This document shows positions 39,018-47,165 of a stretch of 64,000 bases of DNA, piece after piece. A program made the position numbers and the translations under genes. The DNA is taken from assembly GCA_938015295.1 (NCBI GenBank), contig CALLQB010000010.1:26544-90543 (forward strand), in the 5' to 3' direction. The first letter of the stretch is position 1. Each line of letters opens with the position of its first letter. The DNA comes from an uncultured Acidimicrobiales bacterium. Lineage in GTDB: Bacteria > Actinomycetota > Acidimicrobiia > Acidimicrobiales > SHLQ01. A model generated the notes under the pieces. That model was not told the origin of the DNA. It was given only the letters and a program-made list of their open reading frames with translations, and ran no database searches.

Positions 39018-40670
39018 CTACATAACCGCTTCGATACCCAGCTTGTCGTAGCCGTTCTTGTCGTAGTTGGCCTGGAACATGTCACGCAATGAGGTTGCGA
39101 CCCGGTCGTATTCTTCCGGGTCATCCCAGGTGTTACGAGGGTTCAAGATGTCGGCCGGCACACCGGGGCAGCTCGTGGGCATACTGAGGTTGAAGATGGG
39201 GTGCTCTTGGGTCTCGACATCGTCGAGATCGCCGTTGAGCGCAGCGTTGAGGAGCGCACGGGTGTACTTGAGCGACATACGCTCGCCCTTGCCGTAGGAG
39301 CCACCGCTCCAACCGGTGTTGAGCAACACACAACGGGTCTTGTGTTCGCCCATTCGTTTGGCGAGCAACTCGGCGTAGACCGAGGGCTTCTGAGACATGA
39401 ACGGTGCACCGAAACACGAACTGAACGTAGCTTCGGGCTCGGTAATGCCGACCTCGGTGCCCGCCAGCTTCGAAGTGAACCCGGTAACAAAGTGGTACAT
39501 CACTTCGGACTCATCAAGAATTGACACCGGCGGCAAGACGCCGAACGCGTCGGCGGTGAGAAGCACGATCGTCTGTGGATGTGGGCCTTTCGCTCCCTCG
39601 GCAACGCCAGGGTTGCAGGTGAGCGGGTAGGCAAAACGGGTGTTCTCGGTGACCGAGCCATCGGTGAGGTCGAGATCCTGGGGATCGGTGTCCTGCATCG
39701 CCTTACCCGGAATCGGCGGCACATTTTCGATGAGCGTGCCCTTCATCGACAAAGCGGCTGCGATGACCGGCTCATTTTCTTTGCTGAGATCGATGAGCTT
39801 TGCGTAGCAACCGTCTTCGAAGTTCGAGACACCAGCATCGGTCCAGACATGCTCATCGTCACCAATGAGTTCACGATCAGGGTCGGCAGAGAGCGTGGTT
39901 TTTCCTGTGCCTGAAAGCCCGAACAGGATCGCACTGTCGTCGTCGTCGCCAATATTGGCCGAGCAGTGCATCGACAATTGGCCTTTGGCCGGAAGCACAT
40001 AGTTCATGATGGTGAACATCGTTTTCTTGTTCACACCGCAGTAGTCGGCTTTGCCAAGAACAAGCCCAACGCGCTTCTCGACATCCATAATGACGGCGCG
40101 TTGCGACTTTGTGCCGTCGCGGGCTGGATCACAAACAAACGACGGAACGTTGATCAGGGTCCAGCCAGACTCGGCGCGGTCGGCGTCGTCGCGAACGTTC
40201 TTTGGGAACATGATGTTGCAAAAATACGCGTGCGTCGCATATTCGCCGATGAATCGGTAGGGCTCGGCAAACTCTGGGTCCCAGCCACAAAAGACGTCGG
40301 TTGTATAGAGCGTTCCGGCCTTCGCATTGAGATGGTCGATAACGCGCGGAAGCAACGCGTCGAACGCGGCAGGGTCGAACTGCTGGAAATCAGGCTTCCA
40401 CCAAATCGAGTCGACCACGCCGGGGCGGGCAACAGCGAAGGTGTCCTTGGTTGGCCGCCCGGTGCAGGTTGGGTCGGTGTAGTAGACCAACGGACCATCA
40501 AGACCAAGAGCGGTAGGCATGGCCTTGTGCTCGTCGTTGGGTCCGTCGGGCCGAATCTGTCCCTTGTCGTTGGCGATCGCAGCCTCAAAGAGTTCGTCCT
40601 GAGACAAACCTGAGCGGATGGTTACATCAGAAATCCCAAACTGGGCTTCAAGCTGATCGGCAACTGACAT
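39018..40670 (-). CDS. pckA: ATP-dependent phosphoenolpyruvate carboxykinase
   Basis: MHCSANIGDDDDSAILFGLSGTGKTTLSADPDRELIGDDEHVWTDAGVSNFEDGCYAKLIDLS (ATP-type P-loop GLSGTGKTTLS). Confidence 0.95.
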   Translation of the reverse strand: MSVADQLEAQFGISDVTIRSGLSQDELFEAAIANDKGQIRPDGPNDEHKAMPTALGLDGPLVYYTDPTCTGRPTKDTFAVARPGVVDSIWWKPDFQQFDPAAFDALLPRVIDHLNAKAGTLYTTDVFCGWDPEFAEPYRFIGEYATHAYFCNIMFPKNVRDDADRAESGWTLINVPSFVCDPARDGTKSQRAVIMDVEKRVGLVLGKADYCGVNKKTMFTIMNYVLPAKGQLSMHCSANIGDDDDSAILFGLSGTGKTTLSADPDRELIGDDEHVWTDAGVSNFEDGCYAKLIDLSKENEPVIAAALSMKGTLIENVPPIPGKAMQDTDPQDLDLTDGSVTENTRFAYPLTCNPGVAEGAKGPHPQTIVLLTADAFGVLPPVSILDESEVMYHFVTGFTSKLAGTEVGITEPEATFSSCFGAPFMSQKPSVYAELLAKRMGEHKTRCVLLNTGWSGGSYGKGERMSLKYTRALLNAALNGDLDDVETQEHPIFNLSMPTSCPGVPADILNPRNTWDDPEEYDRVATSLRDMFQANYDKNGYDKLGIEAVM

Positions 40671-40986
40671 TGGCGCTCCTTGGGGGCAACAGCGGGTCGC
40701 GTTTCACGACCCATATGACGCACTTGATCTTCGATTTTTGCGACGAATTCTGATGTTTCCTGTCGGACAATTGAGCCGTGACCCAATACGTGCGGGAGAA
40801 AAATCTCTGAAAACCTACGCCAACGGAGTACTGGCATGAACCGTGCCCGGCGCAGCAGGCACAAAACTGACCATAGAACAACTTCAATACAAGTCAAAGT
40901 ATTCATCGAACATTCAGACAGATTTCACACGAGGTGAACAGTCATCACTCTTGGCCGGATCGAGCCATCGCCGACACATCTCGGCC

Positions 40987-41691
40987 ATGGGCGCACTTCT
41001 GCGGACTGGCGCAATACGATGGGTGTCCGATGATCCCAAGTTGCCCCACCCTCTTCGCGAGCTGCCTGAGCTCCCAGATCTCACCGGTGCGCCGATGATT
41101 CTGGCCGAAATGCGAGGCCTTGTTGCTGTTGTCGTCGTCGGCATCCTTATCGCCGTTTTGTTCGTCCGCATCTCTGAATACGGCCAGGATGAAGAGGTTT
41201 CTGCTGCCACAGGGCCAACGACAACCACGTCAACGTCTTCCACCACTAGTACCAGCGCACCTCCGTCGGCCATCGTTAGTGCGCTAAGCGGCGTCCGGAC
41301 TCTCTGTGAATCCGCTACCGAATTCATTGAGGCCTCGAACACCGATATCGAATACCCTGGCAAGACCCAACAGCTCGCCGAAGAGTTCTACGTCAAGGTC
41401 AACGAGTCGGTCGGTGCGCAGGTTCAGCTCGAATTCGACGCCGCTCTTCGGTACTACACCGAGTACAACGACCTTGCCGAACCCTATGTGTACAACGGGC
41501 TCGATATTCTTCGAAGCGACGGCGGACAGCGATGGGCACTCCTTGCCGCTGGTGAACCGCCAGGCGTTGAAGCCACCCGTGCCAACGTCGCCTTCCTTTG
41601 CGACGGTATTGAGATCCCCGAACCGCCGCTCATGAGCACCCGCGAGCTCGATCGGCTCACCGATATTGTTCGCAAAGAGCAGGGAAACTAG
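40987..41691 (+). CDS. Hypothetical membrane-anchored extracytoplasmic protein
   Basis: From ATG 40987: single TM LVAVVVVGILIAVLFV, Thr/Ser linker (TGPTTTTSTSSTTSTSAPPS) and a C-terminal globular region. Confidence 0.6.
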   Translation: MGALLRTGAIRWVSDDPKLPHPLRELPELPDLTGAPMILAEMRGLVAVVVVGILIAVLFVRISEYGQDEEVSAATGPTTTTSTSSTTSTSAPPSAIVSALSGVRTLCESATEFIEASNTDIEYPGKTQQLAEEFYVKVNESVGAQVQLEFDAALRYYTEYNDLAEPYVYNGLDILRSDGGQRWALLAAGEPPGVEATRANVAFLCDGIEIPEPPLMSTRELDRLTDIVRKEQGN

Positions 41692-41818
41692 CCCGTCCCC
41701 CTGCCGCGGATACCGCTTGAAGCTGGCGGACGCAGACTTGTGCAGATGTTGTGAAGAACCGTCGCAGAGGCTGGTCGCGACCCCTGTTTGGCCCCCTTTT
41801 GCACGTACCCTCAAAGCT

Positions 41819-42301
41819 ATGCCCCATTCCGTCGCAGGCCGCCGTGCCATCTTCGGCCTTTTCCTTTTCGGGTTCGCGCTAAGCGCTACCGTGCTGAGCC
41901 TCTCCGACGCCGCACCCGGAATGGTTCGCCCCCTCAAGGGTGTGGGCATCGCCATTGGCCGAGTCATCGAGCGAGTTCTCAACATCAACGTCGAGCGCGA
42001 GTCCGTGCCCGTCGAGTTCGATCAGCTTGGCCATGCAGTGCTTTGGGGTAGCGGCATGCTCGGCATCGGGTTCGGACTTCGCAAACGAGTCTGGCTTCCC
42101 GTCACCGCGGTAGTCATGGTTGCTATCAGCCTGGGCTTTGAGTTTCTGCAGGGGGCGTACACGTCGAGCCGCACCTTGTCGATCGCCGATGGCTGGGGCA
42201 ACATTGCCGGCATCGCCACCGCGACCGTAATCGTGGCAATCGTTGCGCCGATCTACGACTGGTGGGCGGTGCGGTCGAACCGCTACGCCGGCACCCTCTA
42301 G
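41819..42301 (+). CDS. VanZ-like membrane protein
   Basis: From ATG 41819: MPHSVAGRRAIFGLFLFGFALSATVLSL...EFDQLGHAVLWGSGMLGIGFG...GFEFLQGAYTSSRTLSIADGWGNIAGI. Confidence 0.7.
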   Translation: MPHSVAGRRAIFGLFLFGFALSATVLSLSDAAPGMVRPLKGVGIAIGRVIERVLNINVERESVPVEFDQLGHAVLWGSGMLGIGFGLRKRVWLPVTAVVMVAISLGFEFLQGAYTSSRTLSIADGWGNIAGIATATVIVAIVAPIYDWWAVRSNRYAGTL

Positions 42302-42355
42302 CAGGCCCCTTGCTGCCGGCGGCTACCGCCACAAAGTCGGGTTCGCCAAACGGCG

Positions 42356-42709
42356 TTAACCAAAGTGTGCCGCGAGTGGCGTCTGCATACGGCGAAAGAA
42401 CTGCTCAGCGCCAAGAACCAGGGCCAGCAGCGCTAACGGAGCTACAGGGATAGCCGCCATCGCCAGCAAGGCGTTCACTGTCCAGAGGTACACGATTCCT
42501 GCAGCGATAACAGTAAGTCCCACGAGCGCCACAAGACGCAGGCTACGCAGAAGTCGAACCTCGTTGCGATTGAACCATTCAGAGACCCGATGGCCTTCGA
42601 GCGCGAGCCGGTGCTTGTTTGCGGCGATCAACTCGCGTTCAAGTCCAACAATCAGATCACGAACATCGTTGTCGATCTGTGACTCCTGTGAGTCTGCGCC
42701 CATATCCAA
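42356..42709 (-). CDS. Hypothetical small membrane protein
   Basis: 117-aa ORF with two TM segments; acidic N-terminal helix. Confidence 0.5.
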   Translation of the reverse strand: MDMGADSQESQIDNDVRDLIVGLERELIAANKHRLALEGHRVSEWFNRNEVRLLRSLRLVALVGLTVIAAGIVYLWTVNALLAMAAIPVAPLALLALVLGAEQFFRRMQTPLAAHFG

Positions 42710-42875
42710 CTCCCTAACTTCCCTACTCCAGATAGCGGCCGCCCAGCCACTGAGCCAACGATTGCGAGTCCTGCAAATCGGGCTGTATAGGCCGAAGGTA
42801 CCAGTAGTCCATCTGAACTAAAAGGGGATGTTTCTGACGACATTTCCCTGCAAGCCCTTGGCACACTGGAGACCA

Positions 42876-43775
42876 ATGATTCGTTTGATTGCTGCCCTTG
42901 TCGTGAGCCTTGCTGTGTTGGCCGGCGCATGCCAATCCGAGGAGGACATCGCACCAACGCGCGAATCCACGCTGCCGACTGTTGCACCAATCGACTCGCT
43001 GCCGCCCTCAGTACGGCGAACCCCCACGACGGCTCCGGTCGATGAGGTCGCCGATCCCACGCCTCGCGGCAACCTCGGACTCGAGCTCGTGAGGAGCTTC
43101 CCGCACGACGCGAATGCGTGGACTCAGGGTTATGTCATCGAAGATGGACGGATCTTTGAAAGCACGGGCGACTGGGAAGCTTCAGAGAGCACCCTGCGAG
43201 AGATCGACCCAATCAGCGGCGAGACCCTTCGCAGCGTGGCCATCGGCGAGCCCTACTTCAGCGAAGGCATCGAGATCGTGGGCGATGAGATCATCATGAT
43301 CACCTGGCAAGACAACACAGCTTTCGTCTTCGACAAAGACACCTTCGAAGTTCAGCGAACCTACACCTACGACGGCGAAGGCTGGGGCCTCTGTCTCGAC
43401 GACGCTACTGGCCCCAACCGCCTTGTGATGTCCGACGGCTCCGCAACACTGACTTTCCGCGACCCGGCGACCTTTGAGATCACCGGCACGCTAGAGGTCG
43501 CGCACAACAATCAAGACGAGTTGCGCCTCAACGAGCTCGAATGTGTCGATGGCTTCGTGTACGCCAACGTGTGGACCACCAACACGATCGTTCGCATCGA
43601 TCTCGCCACGGGCAACATCGTATCCGCCATCGATGCCTCGGTCCTTAAAGATCGAGAGCTTGGCGGGGCCGGCAATATCCTCAACGGCATCGCCTATGAC
43701 GAACGCAAGGGAACCTTTCTACTCACCGGAAAGTTTTGGCCTGCCGTGTTTGAGGTTCGCTTCGTTTCGCAGTGA
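42876..43775 (+). CDS. Glutaminyl-peptide cyclotransferase (glutamine cyclotransferase, beta-propeller type), lipoprotein
   Basis: Lipobox VLAGAC; SFPHDANAWTQGYVIEDGRIFESTGDWEASESTLREIDPISGETLRSV...LNELECVDGFVYANVWTTNTIVRIDLATGNI...GGAGNILNGIAYDE. Confidence 0.88.
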   Translation: MIRLIAALVVSLAVLAGACQSEEDIAPTRESTLPTVAPIDSLPPSVRRTPTTAPVDEVADPTPRGNLGLELVRSFPHDANAWTQGYVIEDGRIFESTGDWEASESTLREIDPISGETLRSVAIGEPYFSEGIEIVGDEIIMITWQDNTAFVFDKDTFEVQRTYTYDGEGWGLCLDDATGPNRLVMSDGSATLTFRDPATFEITGTLEVAHNNQDELRLNELECVDGFVYANVWTTNTIVRIDLATGNIVSAIDASVLKDRELGGAGNILNGIAYDERKGTFLLTGKFWPAVFEVRFVSQ

Positions 43776-43942
43776 CGCTGCGTGCTGAACTAGCGCTTGT
43801 TATGACCTTCACTCGAGTACTTGCCGTCGCCGCTATTCTCGGGCTGCTGATTCCCGCAGCCCTGCTCGGCGAATGGGTCTTTTTCACTCTTGGGTTAGTC
43901 GGCGTCGGCGCCTTTCTTGTGCCGTTTCTGTCTCGCCGGTAG
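43772..43942 (+). CDS. Small TM protein, translationally coupled (GTGA) to the upstream gene
   Basis: VTLRAELALVMTFTRVLAVAAILGLLIPAALLGEWVFFTLGLVGVGAFLVPFLSRR; alternative ATG at 43802. Confidence 0.45.
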   Translation: MTLRAELALVMTFTRVLAVAAILGLLIPAALLGEWVFFTLGLVGVGAFLVPFLSRR

Positions 43943-43951
43943 GACGCAGAC

Positions 43952-44707
43952 CTAGGTCCAGTGCTCGGAAATCCCGTAGCTGTGCCCGGCGACGTAGCCG
44001 CCGTCCACCGGCAGGGCCACGCCGGTCACAAACGACGAGTCGTCACTGGCCAAAAAGAATGCAGCGCCCGCAATTTCTGATGCCTCACCGAAGCGACCAA
44101 GCTTGTGCTGGTCACGAATCTTGTCGGCCCATGGCATGTGGTCGACCACCGCGTGGAACATCGGCGTTTGGATGAACCCTGGGCAGATGCAATTGGCCCG
44201 AATGCCGGCCCGCCCATAATCGTTGGCCAAGTTTTTGGTGAGGAGCACAACACCGCCTTTGGCAGCGTTGTAGCTGCTACCGCCTTCACAACCCTCGAGG
44301 CCTTCGACGCTCGCCACCGTAATGATGCTGCCTGAGCGCTGCTCGAGCATCGGACCCAACGCGTATTTTGCCGACAGCATCGTCCCGGTGAGGTTGATGT
44401 CTTGACAACGCTGCCACTCGTCGAGGTCGAGAAGATGTACGGGCCCGCCAGAGGCGACCCCGGCAGCAGTGACCACCGCATCGAGGCGGCCATGTTCGTC
44501 GACGATCCGCTCGACGACTTCGCGTTGGCGGCCTTCGTCCCGCACGTCGAGTTCGACAAATGAGGCACAAGCGCCGTCCACTGGAGCATCGACGACATCG
44601 CTGCCAATCACCACCGCTCCTTCGTCGGTGAACCGCTTCGCGCACGCTGCACCGATTCCTGATGCGGCACCGGTTACGTGCATCACTTTCCCTGCTAACC
44701 GTGTCAT
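43952..44707 (-). CDS. SDR-family oxidoreductase
   Basis: KVMHVTGAASGIGAACAKRFTDEGAVVIGSDV...VVTAAGVASGG...SSYNAAKGGVVLLTKNLANDYGRAGIRANCICPGFIQTPM. Confidence 0.93.
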   Translation of the reverse strand: MTRLAGKVMHVTGAASGIGAACAKRFTDEGAVVIGSDVVDAPVDGACASFVELDVRDEGRQREVVERIVDEHGRLDAVVTAAGVASGGPVHLLDLDEWQRCQDINLTGTMLSAKYALGPMLEQRSGSIITVASVEGLEGCEGGSSYNAAKGGVVLLTKNLANDYGRAGIRANCICPGFIQTPMFHAVVDHMPWADKIRDQHKLGRFGEASEIAGAAFFLASDDSSFVTGVALPVDGGYVAGHSYGISEHWT

Positions 44708-45141
44708 TTTTCTCGCTCCTCGGGCGGTTGTGTGTTCCAGGCGTTGGCGAGCAGCGCGGCCGTCTGTGCCGCGTGCTCATCTGAGTCGTAGGGGTTGCGC
44801 GGCCAAAAGAACCCGCGAAGCCCGTCCCTTTTCCGTCGCGGCACGATATGCACATGCAGATGCGGAACGCTCTGGCTCACCGTGTTGTTCATCGCAACAA
44901 ATGACCCCTCGGCACCAAGCACACCAACCATGAGAGCCGACAGCCTCTGCGCCCGCGCAAACATCGGACCGACTTCCGCATGCGGCAGATCGGCCAAGGT
45001 TTCGTGATGCGAACGTGGCACGAGGAGCACATGGCCAGGAAACAACGGCGTGCTATCGAGAAAGGCCACGGTCGACTCGTCGCTGAACACCACATGGGCC
45101 GGTGCCTCACCGGCGATGATCTGGCAGAAAATACAGGCCAC
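44704..45141 (-). CDS. HIT-family (histidine triad) hydrolase
   Basis: ACIFCQIIAGEAPAHVVFSDESTVAFLDSTPLFPGHVLLVPRSHHETLADL...NTVSQSVPHLHVHIVPR. Confidence 0.94.
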   Translation of the reverse strand: MACIFCQIIAGEAPAHVVFSDESTVAFLDSTPLFPGHVLLVPRSHHETLADLPHAEVGPMFARAQRLSALMVGVLGAEGSFVAMNNTVSQSVPHLHVHIVPRRKRDGLRGFFWPRNPYDSDEHAAQTAALLANAWNTQPPEEREK

Positions 45142-45180
45142 GAGGGCACGTTAGCCACCGCCAAGCACCCGCGTGTCCCA

Positions 45181-45834
45181 GTGGCCATCTATGGTTTGCA
45201 CATCGCTACACCCGACCCCTCCTCCACGCCGCTTTACGGCCTCGACATCGAGACCGACACCACCGTCGACGGTCTTGACCCAGCGGTGTCTCCTATCGTG
45301 TCGGTCGCGATCGTCAGCGCCGATCAAGAGTTTGTCATCGAGGGCGATGAATCAAGCTTGCTCACACAGCTCGATGCCACCATTCGAGCGCTACCAAATG
45401 GGGTGCTTGTTACCTGGAATGGCGCGGCCTTCGACCTGCCATTTCTTGCCCAAAGGGCCGAGACCTGCGGCATAGAAACCGGTCTGCGTCTCTGGCACGA
45501 TCAGTCGATTCTGAGTCGCAACGAGCCACTCCCGGGGCACCCCGGTTCGTACCTGGCTAGCTGGTACGACCATCAACATCTCGACGGCTACCGGGTTTTC
45601 CGGTCCGATGCTGGAGCGGTGCTTCATCTGTCGTGCGGGCTCAAACCAATGGCAAAGTTCGTCGGGCTCGACCCCATCGAGGTCAACCGCGAGCAGATTC
45701 ATTTACTTTCCGACGCTGAACGACAAGCCTACGTGGCCAGCGACGCCGAGGTCACCCGCGAACTCATCATCAGGCGGTGGGCTACAGCACGTCTTTCGAT
45801 CGATAAGATGCCGCAAACTCAAACGATCGGGTAA
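45181..45834 (+). CDS. RNase H-like 3'-5' exonuclease family protein (YprB-like)
   Basis: From GTG 45181: VAIYGLHIATPDPSSTPLYGLDIETDTTVDG...VLVTWNGAAFDLPFLAQRAE...LHLSCGLKPMAKFVGLDPIEV...YVASDAEVTRELI (ExoI/ExoII/ExoIII-like acidic residues). Confidence 0.75.
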   Translation: MAIYGLHIATPDPSSTPLYGLDIETDTTVDGLDPAVSPIVSVAIVSADQEFVIEGDESSLLTQLDATIRALPNGVLVTWNGAAFDLPFLAQRAETCGIETGLRLWHDQSILSRNEPLPGHPGSYLASWYDHQHLDGYRVFRSDAGAVLHLSCGLKPMAKFVGLDPIEVNREQIHLLSDAERQAYVASDAEVTRELIIRRWATARLSIDKMPQTQTIG

Positions 45835-46829
45835 TACCCAGCGACCTGATGGTGCGGGGTATCGAGGTACACCTTTGCTTCGGGTGCGCCGCCAAAACGT
45901 CCGTGACTCCAGCGAACTTCAACGTGCCCTTCAACGTTCAGCGCATCGTCAGCGAGCGTGTCGACGACATCGGCTCGCCAGCGAACCAATGGCTGGCCGA
46001 CCGAGTCACCCCACACATCGAACTTTTTGATGTCGTATCGGTCGCGAAAGTCCCACGGCGTGCCGACCCGGTACCGGAGCGGATCGCCTTCCATCGATGC
46101 GCCAAGAACAAAGTACGGCGAGGCCTGCAACCGAAGCAGACGCCACAACATATCTTCGCGGGCGGCCTTGGTCGTCAGCTGAGATTTCCAGCGCTCGGCA
46201 GATTGCTGCGAAACCGTATTAACGAACCACCGGTAGGGCTCGATGAGTTCATCAGGCCACGAGCGCCCCTTCGGTAGCGCGTTCTTTAGTTGCGTCCGTT
46301 GATCGGGCTGAAGATCCTCGACCCGTTCAGGCAACAGCCACAGCCCGGTGAGTCGTCGGCTCTGGGCATAGAGGTCCTGAAACTCCGCGGCCGCGACCTC
46401 GCCGAACCAATCGGTTCGATCGACGCGCTTTTCGGCGAGTCGCCGATCGAAGAGATGGCTCGGCGACACGTTGTGCAGAATGTTCGAGCCGTACTTGCAG
46501 CTGATGAGATACACGTGGTCGATACGAAGATCTGCGGGAATCTGCTCGTAGCCGGGCGGTTTGTGTGGACCCTTCCACTCGACCAGCCACGGAACCCGGC
46601 CCCGAAGGCCGTCTTCTGCTCGTGCGAAGGCAAGACCATTCGCCCAGGCCGTCTCGAACTCGGCGTCATAGTCGCCGCCTTCCCTGGCCCGGTCGAGCCG
46701 ATCGAAGTGCTCCTCGGTGACGTGGCTGACAAGGCGCGGCCGCACACCGAGCGCATGATCGAGCTCGCGGTACCCAAGAAGGGCCAGGCCGGTAATGATC
46801 TCGGTGATCTCTGTGCGGAGCGATGACAC
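45819..46829 (-). CDS. Uncharacterised protein, candidate PD-(D/E)XK-like nuclease partner of the adjacent methyltransferase
   Basis: 336 aa; WLVEWKGPHKPPGYEQIPADLRIDHVYLISCKYGSNILHNVSPSHLFDRRLA; third gene of the methyltransferase operon. Confidence 0.55.
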   Translation of the reverse strand: MSSLRTEITEIITGLALLGYRELDHALGVRPRLVSHVTEEHFDRLDRAREGGDYDAEFETAWANGLAFARAEDGLRGRVPWLVEWKGPHKPPGYEQIPADLRIDHVYLISCKYGSNILHNVSPSHLFDRRLAEKRVDRTDWFGEVAAAEFQDLYAQSRRLTGLWLLPERVEDLQPDQRTQLKNALPKGRSWPDELIEPYRWFVNTVSQQSAERWKSQLTTKAAREDMLWRLLRLQASPYFVLGASMEGDPLRYRVGTPWDFRDRYDIKKFDVWGDSVGQPLVRWRADVVDTLADDALNVEGHVEVRWSHGRFGGAPEAKVYLDTPHHQVAGYYPIV

Positions 46830-46841
46830 GAAACGGCAGGA

Positions 46842-47162
46842 CTACTCGCGGAACAGGCGGCTGAACTGGAGTTGTGCGCCCAACAGGTCGGGAGGAAGAT
46901 GATGATCGGTATACACCGGCAGGTGCGTGTAGACGTCGACCGCAATATCGGTCAGCCGTATCCACCGCGACAGCGAGTCTGCCCACCGTTCTTCGAAGAG
47001 TGCTTCTCGAAGTTCGTCGCGTTCATCGGGCTTCAGCGCCATAGGGTCGGTGCGAGCCACAACTTCGAGGGCGAGCACGCGTTGCAAAACCGCAATGTCA
47101 TCAGCGACAAACACACGCGGCGGATCGTCGTGCACGACGGCGTACGCAACGCTGGCGCCCAC
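46842..47162 (-). CDS. 106-aa uncharacterised protein in the methyltransferase operon (GTG start)
   Basis: MGASVAYAVVHDDPPRVFVADDIAVLQRVLALEVVARTDPMALKPDERDELREALFEERWADSLSRWIRLTDIAVDVYTHLPVYTDHHLPPDLLGAQLQFSRLFRE; 3 nt after the methyltransferase stop. Confidence 0.7.
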   Translation of the reverse strand: MGASVAYAVVHDDPPRVFVADDIAVLQRVLALEVVARTDPMALKPDERDELREALFEERWADSLSRWIRLTDIAVDVYTHLPVYTDHHLPPDLLGAQLQFSRLFRE

Positions 47163-47165
47163 GAA

